From the NCBI RefSeq assembly GCF_017875835.1, contig NZ_JAGING010000001.1:1736001-1800000 (forward strand): a stretch of DNA of 64,000 bases. The letters run 5' to 3'. A program made the position numbers and the translations under genes. The DNA comes from Psychrobacter sp. PL19 (GTDB taxonomy: Bacteria; Pseudomonadota; Gammaproteobacteria; Pseudomonadales; Moraxellaceae). A model generated the notes under the pieces. It made no database searches, was not told the origin of the DNA, and saw nothing but the letters and a program-made list of their open reading frames with translations. Positions 54,538 to 62,313 of the stretch are shown piece after piece; the stretch's first letter is position 1; every line of letters begins with the position of its first letter.

Positions 54538-55740
54538 TTATAGATTTGGTATCGCGTCAAACGCGCCAGCCATGTATTTTGCATAAAGGTTATCGTCATT
54601 ACGAATCCCTTCCATCTCATCAAGCCGCCAAGATTCTGAAGCCTGCTCGTATTTTTCGACCAAATAAATTTGATGCTTGTTTAATAAGTTAAACACTTCA
54701 GGGGTATGGCAACTAAAAATAAGCTGAGCATTATGAGGGTTGTGATGTGACGAGCGAAACAAATCAAAAATGGCAGGTAACAGTAGGGGGTGTAAGTCAT
54801 TATCAAGCTCATCAATAATAGCGACACCACCATTCTTAAGCACTGGCAGTATGAGCCCAAGCAAGCTATAGGCTGATTGTGTACCATTAGACTCTTCATA
54901 AATCATAAGCTCAAATGATTCATCACCCACTTTATGAACACCAAAAGGTAGCAGTACTTCTTGCTGTTTACCCTCGTTTACCATCATCACGCTTTTTATA
55001 TTAATCTCATCTATGCCCGTATCAAACTGACAAAGTAGCCTTTCAGCGGTTTGTTTTAAACCATCATCCTTTGCAAACAATTCTGTCATTTCAGGTATAG
55101 ATTGGCTAAGGCTGCCAAGCCTACCCATTGAGACCACATTAGTTTTATAGTGATCGAACATGCCTGTAATAGATTCTGCCAAGGGTTCATCTAGCAAATT
55201 AGCATAACTGATAAGCGAGGCATTTTTTTTCACATCATCTGCTAAAGAGGGAATTACAAAGTTACGATGCTTATAGCTAAGCTCGTCACCGTCATGATGG
55301 CGTATAAATATATAGCTAAATTGGCTACTGGTCTTTTTGTATAACGCCTCTTTAACCACGCTATGCTGTGTCAAAGTTAACTCATAGCGATATTCATCAT
55401 AAATGCCATCAGCATTTTTAAGTAAAAAGCCAAATTCAAATTCGGATATCTCATTGTTACTTAACGCAAACTGGCTAAAAGAAATAGGTTGCTCTGAGTC
55501 AAGGCTGCTAGTAGATTCACACATAAACCAACGTAAAAAGGCAATGGCCTTTAATAGCTGTGTTTTACCGGAGCCATTCGCGCCAAGCACAGCGGTGACT
55601 TTATTTAATCGATACTGGCCTTGCGTGGTATCAACATAAAAATCATAGTCAGTCTTAGTAGGTTGTTTACCCAGAGTGAATGACACCTCAGTAGACTCTG
55701 AGTAAGAATAAAAATTATTAAAGCGAATATAAGTAATCAT
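54538..55740 (-). CDS. AAA-family ATPase (RloA/AbiE-type, defence-associated)
   Basis: A 400-residue ABC/SMC-like AAA ATPase. Residues 1-20 (MITYIRFNNFYSYSESTEVS) are the typical opening. The Walker A GANGSGKT is at 53-60, and the Walker B with acidic pair is in VAIIDELDNDLHPLL near residue 305, followed by a sensor-like SCHTPEV. The ending DDNLYAKYMAGAFDAIPNL is a hallmark of ATPases that pair with RloB or a TOPRIM nuclease in anti-phage modules. No complete partner follows; only an 18-codon stub remains. The ATPase may therefore be an orphan. Related systems include RloAB and PARIS; which one it was cannot be settled without the partner. Confidence 0.85.
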   Translation of the reverse strand: MITYIRFNNFYSYSESTEVSFTLGKQPTKTDYDFYVDTTQGQYRLNKVTAVLGANGSGKTQLLKAIAFLRWFMCESTSSLDSEQPISFSQFALSNNEISEFEFGFLLKNADGIYDEYRYELTLTQHSVVKEALYKKTSSQFSYIFIRHHDGDELSYKHRNFVIPSLADDVKKNASLISYANLLDEPLAESITGMFDHYKTNVVSMGRLGSLSQSIPEMTELFAKDDGLKQTAERLLCQFDTGIDEINIKSVMMVNEGKQQEVLLPFGVHKVGDESFELMIYEESNGTQSAYSLLGLILPVLKNGGVAIIDELDNDLHPLLLPAIFDLFRSSHHNPHNAQLIFSCHTPEVFNLLNKHQIYLVEKYEQASESWRLDEMEGIRNDDNLYAKYMAGAFDAIPNL

Positions 55741-55901
55741 ATTAAGTCACTTTTAACAAAATATTGTGGTTTCTTTGATAATATAGCATATTTATCTTTA
55801 TGATGTATCATCAGGTACTTGTTTGCACACGCATATCTTCCGTATCCTCATAGTGGTGAGTGTCATAGTTTTATTCTCCGTATTATTAAGTTGAGTCATA
55901 T

Positions 55902-56798
55902 TTAAGCAGTAGGTGTCATATCCATTTCTTGCAGTCGTTGAAAGACAGTGTCTGAAAACGGCTTAAAGTAATTCCATGATTTATATTTTTGATTGTACTG
56001 ACCACCGCCTTCGTTACGCCATTGTTTTAGTATTTCAATAACATCATGGTTATAGGTCACACACTTAATGGACACCATGCCTGAATTAAAGACTCTGACA
56101 TCTACCCAAGCATGCTTAATGGTAAAGCGATAGATCGTATAGCCTTTATCAAAGCTTCCGTTGCTATTCTCATCAGTGCTGCTCTGGCAATTATAGAGAG
56201 GCTCAGGTAATGGTGTAGGGGCTACTGGTATTGTGAGCGACTTCGGTACTGGAAATATCCACTGCTTATTACTGACACAGTCTAAAATATGATCCTTTGC
56301 TTCCTCACTTGGCAACTCAATACCTTGTGTGATGATTCCTCTCAAATCGATCTCAACGGTCTTAATACCCAACTGCTTAATAAAATCTGCTTTATCAGTA
56401 TTGATGAAAGAAGTCACAGCAACCTCAATGAACATCATTTCTCCGTCAACCGTTGCGACTATATCAGGTCGAATACAGCCAACAGCTTGTTCCTCAATCA
56501 GCTGATCAAACTCCCAAGTTTTATCCTCACTATTTTCGTCATCAGGTAGTGATGGCAGTGTTAGATACCTCTCTTGCATAATGACTTGTTTAGCAAACTT
56601 GTGTAGGATACTTTCAGGGTGAATAGTGCAGCTTTCTTTATTGTTGAGATGCGCAAAATGATGCTCATTCTTTTCACCTTTACGAGCCACTACAGGCTCA
56701 CCACATTCAAAACAAAAACACATACAAGCCAGCCCTCGATCCACTTGCTTAACATTGACGATTTGCTTTTGCTCATTAACAGCGATTGACATTGACAT
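55902..56798 (-). CDS. CoiA-like zinc-finger/PD-(D/E)XK nuclease protein
   Basis: A 298-residue protein of the competence-protein CoiA type. A Cys/His finger lies at 25-65 (MCFCFECGEPVVARKGEK, HHFAHLNN). It is followed by HKFAKQVI and a nuclease-like core with Asp112 in RPDIVATVDGE and Glu125 in MMFIEVAVTSF. Relatives appear both in competence and in mobile elements and defence islands. The last 100 residues, YKSWNYFKPFSDTVFQRLQE, are an extra region I do not recognise. GAGGATCG upstream of the ATG supports the start. It is divergent from the next gene and is flanked by defence-type genes, which favours an accessory DNA-processing role. Confidence 0.75.
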   Translation of the reverse strand: MSMSIAVNEQKQIVNVKQVDRGLACMCFCFECGEPVVARKGEKNEHHFAHLNNKESCTIHPESILHKFAKQVIMQERYLTLPSLPDDENSEDKTWEFDQLIEEQAVGCIRPDIVATVDGEMMFIEVAVTSFINTDKADFIKQLGIKTVEIDLRGIITQGIELPSEEAKDHILDCVSNKQWIFPVPKSLTIPVAPTPLPEPLYNCQSSTDENSNGSFDKGYTIYRFTIKHAWVDVRVFNSGMVSIKCVTYNHDVIEILKQWRNEGGGQYNQKYKSWNYFKPFSDTVFQRLQEMDMTPTA

Positions 56799-56909
56799 AG
56801 TTACGATCCTCTTGTTAGTTGGTTAGGAGTGAGGTAACTATGAGGAGAATCCTGCCTCTAAAACAGCTGGCTATTAGGGTTCTAACAGGGGTTTAACCGG
56901 TACAATAAT

Positions 56910-57989
56910 ATGAAAAACAAGCACTTAATAGTACTTAATGAGCTGAAGGATCAGCTGTTAAATTACCCTCGTGATACCCTTTGGGATAAGTATCTACAGA
57001 TTATCGTCAATGAGCAGCTGAGAAAAATTGAATATTCAGATGAGGGGTTTGAGCCTGAGAAACTTTCAAGGCAACAGATATATGCCAAAGCGAAAAATAT
57101 TGATGAAAAAAGCGTAGACAGTCAAACTGCTAAAAATGCGGTTAAGACGTCGAAGCTTGAACTAACTTTGGCAGCATTTATTGAGGACCAACCGGATTGT
57201 AAAAGAGCATTTATAGACCTAGGATATAAGCCGATCATTGTCACTTCAGCATCAGGGGGTGGGTCAAAGAATAAAACATTCATATGGATGGATATTGAGG
57301 TTATCGAAAATGAGGGTGTAGCGCAGGAACAGATAGATGAATCTGCTGCTGTAGAGTCTGATGAGGAGCTCGAGGATACTGAGGATGTAAGTAGTGTCAC
57401 TTACGAGCGTAAAGCCACTTCTGATATTAAGCTCTCTTTACTTGTTAGGCTTTTCTTCAAAAAAGGTGAGCTCAAGATGCTGAGTGTGAGCGGAATCTCA
57501 CTTATGTTGTTGCTAATGCTAAGTGCTCTGCTGGATATTTTTATCGTCATATGCTCAATACTAGTCCTTTTGTTATTGAATGACTTACCAGGCTTTAAAC
57601 TTTGGCAAATTATGGTTTTTGTACTATTTATTCCTGTGGCTTATCTTAACTGGCGATATTTTCTTATGCCGTTACAGTCGATACCTCAACATCGCGTGAT
57701 TAAAGCACCTATGTTCTTTACTAATATTAACGCTGATAACATGGATATTGAAATGTATCGTAATAAAGACAAGTTGAATATAGCGAGAATCACGGAGTTC
57801 ACTGCAATTTGTCCTATTTGCTCTGGAGTAATCGAGCTTGCTAATGGTAAGCCCGATCAAAAGTCACCGCTAGTAGGGCGCTGTAAGGAAGCGCCTTATG
57901 CTCATGTGTACAGCTTTGATCGAATGACTATGAAAGGCTACTTTTTAGGTGTGCCAAATTATTTAGCAGATATAAAGTATGAGAACTAA
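56910..57989 (+). CDS. Unrecognised two-membrane-segment protein with a C-terminal zinc-ribbon-like end
   Basis: A 359-residue protein I cannot assign. Residues 1-130 are soluble and helical (KEIANEQLRKIEYSDEG-like region, TAKNAVKTSKLELTLAAFIE), which might be a DNA- or protein-binding unit. Residues 140-165 are acidic. Two membrane stretches follow (ISLMLLLMLSALLDIFIVIC, LPGFKLWQIMVFVLFIPVAY). The last 90 residues contain CPICSGVIELANGK and a further Cys in VGRCKEAPYAHVYSFDRMT, a possible zinc ribbon. It is 86 bases upstream of the helicase, on the same strand, so it may be part of that operon. Confidence 0.6.
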   Translation: MKNKHLIVLNELKDQLLNYPRDTLWDKYLQIIVNEQLRKIEYSDEGFEPEKLSRQQIYAKAKNIDEKSVDSQTAKNAVKTSKLELTLAAFIEDQPDCKRAFIDLGYKPIIVTSASGGGSKNKTFIWMDIEVIENEGVAQEQIDESAAVESDEELEDTEDVSSVTYERKATSDIKLSLLVRLFFKKGELKMLSVSGISLMLLLMLSALLDIFIVICSILVLLLLNDLPGFKLWQIMVFVLFIPVAYLNWRYFLMPLQSIPQHRVIKAPMFFTNINADNMDIEMYRNKDKLNIARITEFTAICPICSGVIELANGKPDQKSPLVGRCKEAPYAHVYSFDRMTMKGYFLGVPNYLADIKYEN

Positions 57990-58075
57990 GAAGTAAGGGC
58001 GATACATTGGTGAAAAACTAAGAGGCTGTTAATATGGATAGAATTTTGATTAAGATAAAAGGGTAACTAATTGGT

Positions 58076-61000
58076 ATGCTAATAGATAACGTAGTAGAAA
58101 AAGTATCTGATACTCTTATTAGTTCGATTCAAGATAATGACAAGCTTGCAGTAATGACAGGCCTCTTCTCTATATACGCATACGAACATTTGAAAGAATC
58201 ACTTAATAAGGTTGATTCAGCCAGACTGCTCTTCTCTCAAGCTAAAGGATTTGATTATTTAAGCTCATCAGATAATGAGTCTCCATTTGGTGCGTTAAAT
58301 GGTACTGCGTTAGAAAACAAGTTTCGTAATCAGCTAAAGCAAAAGGCGATAGCTCAAGATTTTGCACATTGGCTAAAAGAAAAATCATCAATTCGACTGG
58401 TACAACAGATTGGTGCAGTTCATCAACATGTCATACATGTTGATTCAATGTCTGAATCGGTTGCTATCAACGGGGCTCAATTTAACGGCCAAGGTCTGGG
58501 TCTAACTGAATCTAAGGGTTTTGATATGATAACCCTTGCCAATGCTGATCAAGCCAAAGAGTTGCTTGCTTTTTTTAATCGAGTTTGGGGTAGCAAGGCG
58601 CAAGTCAAAGAAGCTAAAGAGCTTTATCAGGCAGAATTAGCAAAGCTAACCTCGGATCAAACACCGCAATTTATCTATTTCATTACTTTATATAGCATCT
58701 TTAAAGGTTTTATTGGTGAGCTGCAAGAAGATAAAATTTTGAAAGTAAAAACAGGTTTTAAAGATACTATCGTCTGGAATAAGCTCTATAAATTTCAAAA
58801 GGATGGCGTGTTAGGTGCAATCAATAAGCTGGAACACTTCAACGGATGTATTATTGCTGATAGTGTAGGCTTAGGTAAAACATTCGAGGCGCTTGCTGTA
58901 ATTAAGTATTATGAGCTTCGTAATGATAAGGTCTTAGTTCTCTGTCCAAAAAAGTTGCGTGATAACTGGCTAATCTATACACAGAACGATAAGCGTAACT
59001 TACTTGCAAGTGACCGTTTCAATTATGATGTGCTAAACCATACGGACATGAGTCGTACCACTGGGTTCTCAGGTGATATAAATCTTGAAACTATTAATTG
59101 GGGTAACTATGACCTCGTTGTAATCGATGAGTCGCACAATTTTAGGAATAATAATCCTAAAAAAGATGGGCGTAATCGCTATCAAAGATTACTTGAAGAT
59201 ATTATTCAAGCTGGCGTAAAAACGAAAGTACTGATGCTTTCTGCTACACCAGTAAATAACCGCTTAAACGATATAAAAAACCAAGTTGCCTTTATTACTG
59301 AAGCAAATGATCTAGCTTTGCTAGATCATGGCATTAGCAGTATTGAAGGAACACTAAGACAAGCTCAAACAAGGTTTTCAAAATGGGCAGAGCAAGACCC
59401 TGATGAGCGTACCTCAAAAGATTTGCTTGACTCCATGAACTTTGATTATTTTAAGTTGCTTGATATTTATACTATTGCTCGTTCTCGCAAACATATTGAA
59501 AAGTATTATGGTACATCAGACATGGGTAAATTCCCTACACGTCTGCTACCAATCAATCTTAAGGCTTCAATAGACATAAAGGATCAGTTTCCACCTTTAG
59601 AAGAAGTAAATAAAAATATTCGTAGACTATCTTTAGCGTTCTACTCACCAATAAAGTACGTCAGAGTAGATAAAAAAGCTGAATACGCCAGAAGGTATGA
59701 CCAAGAAGTTAAAGGTGGGAAAAGCGTATTTAAGCAGATTGATCGTGAAGAAAGCTTAATTCATCTCATCCGCATTAACTTATTAAAGCGTATGGAGAGC
59801 TCAATTCATTCGTTCACACTAACATTAGGGAAATTACTAACTCAAGTGAACGTGCTGCTAGAAAAAATAGAGCATTTTGACTCCAACCTGATGAATGAGC
59901 AGACAGAAGAGTTTGTGGCTCCATCAATTGAAGAAATTGACGACCTCGAATTCGAATCTCCAGAGTTAGCGCCATACCTAATAGGTAATAAAACAAAAGT
60001 TCGTATCCAAGATATGGATTTAATAAGGTTCACTCAAGATTTAGAGGCAGATAGTGTTTTTCTTCAAGAAATCTTACGTGTATCTAAAAGTATAGATGCA
60101 GCACGGGATGCGAAGCTAGCAATACTAAAAAGTAATTATTATGGTAAATGTAAAGACCCGATAAACGGAAGTAATAAAAAAGTAATTATTTTTACAGCAT
60201 TCGCTGATACAGCGGAATACCTGTATAAAAATATTTCTCCATGGGCCAAGCAAGAGCTAGGTCTCCATTCAGCTATTATTACAGGGCAACGTACAGAAAC
60301 GACTTTACGTGGAACTGATGGTAAGAAGTTCAAAACAGACTTGAACAGTCTTCTTACTCACTTCTCACCTAAATCGAAAGAACGTGACAAAGTATTCCCT
60401 GAGTTTAAAGAAGAGATTGATATTTTAATTGCTACTGATTGTATTTCAGAAGGTCAGAACCTTCAGGACTGTGATTATCTCATTAACTATGATATCCATT
60501 GGAATCCAGTTCGTATCATTCAGCGCTTTGGACGTATTGATCGTTTGGGTTCAACCAATGATGTCATTCAGCTTGTTAACTTTTGGCCAAACATGGAATT
60601 AGATGAGTATATTAATCTTGAAGCTAGAGTTAGTGGTCGAATGGTCTTACTTGATATTTCAGCAACAGGTGAAGAAAATATAATTGAGCAAGACCCAAAA
60701 ATAAACAAAGGGATGAATGACCTTGAGTATCGCAGAAAGCAGCTTGAACAGCTTCAAAATGCCGTCGTGGACCTTGAGGAAATATCTGGTGGTGTATCAA
60801 TCACAGATCTCACTCTCAATGACTTTAGAATGGATTTAACAGGCTTTATTAGTAACAATGAGCAAGATAATACTAGCTTGCTAGAGCAAACTCCAATTGG
60901 TTTGTTCGCTCCTGTGATTATATCTAAAGAAGCATTTGAATTAGAATCAAGCCAGTTTGCAGGATTACAGGATGAGGTTGAACCAGGTGTTATTTTCTGT

Positions 61001-61387
61001 CTAAAAGATATCAAGGGTAAAGTGCAAGTTGAAGACAGCTATTCTCTCGCACCTTACTATCTTGTTTATGTCTCTGATGAAGAAGAGGTCTTACTTTCCT
61101 TTACCCAGTCCAAGAATATTCTTGATCTATGTAAAAAGCTAGGGTCGGAGCTAACGGAGATTAGCCAGTCCAGTAAAGCTTATCAAGAGTTTGCTAGACG
61201 AACTAAAAATGGTAAGCAGATGAAACATTATCAAAATCTTTTAGCTAAAGCGGTGGAAAACATTGCTGGTAAAAGTGAAGAGATTGGTACTATGAGCCTG
61301 TTTAATAGAGGCGGTACTGTCTTATCAGCATCAAGTACTCAAAACGTAAATGACTTTGAAGTGATCAGTTATATGGTTATCTTATGA
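58076..61387 (+). CDS. SNF2-like superfamily-2 helicase, defence-associated
   Basis: A large 1103-residue protein. The helicase core begins near residue 240 (FQKDGVLGAINKLEHFNGCI). Walker A GLGKTFEAL is near 266, DESH near 350, and SATPVNN near 390. The C-terminal helicase half includes DILIATDCISEGQNLQDCDY and NYDIHWNPVRIIQRFGRIDR near 815. It is a typical Snf2-like DNA translocase. The N-terminal 240 residues and C-terminal 230 are extra and family-specific. The last codon overlaps the DUF4391 gene (ATGA), a pairing repeatedly seen in restriction-type clusters that also encode a methyltransferase and a type III restriction subunit. Those are not seen here; an OLD-family gene follows instead. 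Confidence 0.88.
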   Translation: MLIDNVVEKVSDTLISSIQDNDKLAVMTGLFSIYAYEHLKESLNKVDSARLLFSQAKGFDYLSSSDNESPFGALNGTALENKFRNQLKQKAIAQDFAHWLKEKSSIRLVQQIGAVHQHVIHVDSMSESVAINGAQFNGQGLGLTESKGFDMITLANADQAKELLAFFNRVWGSKAQVKEAKELYQAELAKLTSDQTPQFIYFITLYSIFKGFIGELQEDKILKVKTGFKDTIVWNKLYKFQKDGVLGAINKLEHFNGCIIADSVGLGKTFEALAVIKYYELRNDKVLVLCPKKLRDNWLIYTQNDKRNLLASDRFNYDVLNHTDMSRTTGFSGDINLETINWGNYDLVVIDESHNFRNNNPKKDGRNRYQRLLEDIIQAGVKTKVLMLSATPVNNRLNDIKNQVAFITEANDLALLDHGISSIEGTLRQAQTRFSKWAEQDPDERTSKDLLDSMNFDYFKLLDIYTIARSRKHIEKYYGTSDMGKFPTRLLPINLKASIDIKDQFPPLEEVNKNIRRLSLAFYSPIKYVRVDKKAEYARRYDQEVKGGKSVFKQIDREESLIHLIRINLLKRMESSIHSFTLTLGKLLTQVNVLLEKIEHFDSNLMNEQTEEFVAPSIEEIDDLEFESPELAPYLIGNKTKVRIQDMDLIRFTQDLEADSVFLQEILRVSKSIDAARDAKLAILKSNYYGKCKDPINGSNKKVIIFTAFADTAEYLYKNISPWAKQELGLHSAIITGQRTETTLRGTDGKKFKTDLNSLLTHFSPKSKERDKVFPEFKEEIDILIATDCISEGQNLQDCDYLINYDIHWNPVRIIQRFGRIDRLGSTNDVIQLVNFWPNMELDEYINLEARVSGRMVLLDISATGEENIIEQDPKINKGMNDLEYRRKQLEQLQNAVVDLEEISGGVSITDLTLNDFRMDLTGFISNNEQDNTSLLEQTPIGLFAPVIISKEAFELESSQFAGLQDEVEPGVIFCLKDIKGKVQVEDSYSLAPYYLVYVSDEEEVLLSFTQSKNILDLCKKLGSELTEISQSSKAYQEFARRTKNGKQMKHYQNLLAKAVENIAGKSEEIGTMSLFNRGGTVLSASSTQNVNDFEVISYMVIL

Positions 61388-62292
61388 TGGAATATATAGA
61401 TTTTCGAGCTATTTCTGAAGAAAAAGATCATTCTCAAGTTCGTGGTGATTTAATAGACAAGGTATGTGACCACTTAAAGCTTCCTGAGTCTACATTTCTC
61501 GGTACTCGAGTCACTAAAAAAATGCTCATAGATAGCAATGAGCTTAGTAGTCATGATAAAAAATTAGTCACGGACGTTATTCAATCTATAGAATGGCGCA
61601 ATACACTGAAGCCAGACACAGTTAATATTTCTATGTATGTGACTGATACAGTTGAATACCTAGAAGTAGCGGTAATCCGTGTTGTGCTAAAAGCTGGTAA
61701 GAAGCACAAAGACAGACTCACAAATATAACCAAGCTAATGCATACCTTAATTCCTTATCCCGTAGTTCTGTTAGTTGAGCTACAGAATGAATTAGCAATT
61801 AGTTTGGCTGATAAGCGCATTAACCAAGCTGATAAAACTAGGCTGGTCATTGAGCATATTTATAACAGCGATTGGTTGCATCCAGAAAAACTAAGTAACA
61901 ATGAAAATGATTTTCTCAATGACTTCTCTTTGGTGAACGCCTCAAGTCTTAATTACTTTGAGCTCTATCATGATTTTATCTCAATGCTTATTGGATTAAA
62001 AGCTAGTAAAGTTTCTGGAATCTACAATTTCAAAAGCTCTTCAATATCTCAGAATACTTATAAGCCTGAAGCTGGTGGTGAGAAAAGTGACACATCATCT
62101 AGCTTGGGTTTTTCTGAGAAGAGTAACGAAGATAAAACAGCATTGCTTCGAAAGTTAGAAGGGTTAGAAGCAGAACTGAGTAGCATCAGGAACAAGATTA
62201 AAAAAGAAACACAGATGAACGTCAAAATGCGTCTCAACATTGAAGCTAAGAACGTTAAAAACTCAATCAGTAAATTGAAACGTTCTCTGTAA
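61384..62292 (+). CDS. DUF4391 protein, partner of the helicase
   Basis: A 302-residue protein with a DUF4391 domain, a family of unknown function encoded beside such helicases. Features are DKVCDHLKLPESTFLGTRVT at the start, VEYLEVAVIRVVLKAG near 100, and YPVVLLVELQNELAISLA near 125. The C-terminal 70 residues are a coiled coil (LLRKLEGLEAELSSIRNKIK). Its start codon overlaps the helicase stop by four bases, and a second ATG follows at once; the first is used by convention. The OLD-family gene starts 21 bases downstream. The coil suggests it assembles with itself or with the helicase, which is inferred. Confidence 0.85.
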   Translation: MMEYIDFRAISEEKDHSQVRGDLIDKVCDHLKLPESTFLGTRVTKKMLIDSNELSSHDKKLVTDVIQSIEWRNTLKPDTVNISMYVTDTVEYLEVAVIRVVLKAGKKHKDRLTNITKLMHTLIPYPVVLLVELQNELAISLADKRINQADKTRLVIEHIYNSDWLHPEKLSNNENDFLNDFSLVNASSLNYFELYHDFISMLIGLKASKVSGIYNFKSSSISQNTYKPEAGGEKSDTSSSLGFSEKSNEDKTALLRKLEGLEAELSSIRNKIKKETQMNVKMRLNIEAKNVKNSISKLKRSL

Positions 62293-62313
62293 ATACTAAG
62301 GTAGTTAGGCTCT

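Noticed and set aside
54538..55740. PARIS system (AriA)
   Set aside because: The ATPase could belong to it, but no TOPRIM/DUF4435 partner is present and the stub looks more like the start of an RloB-type protein. The name is not justified.
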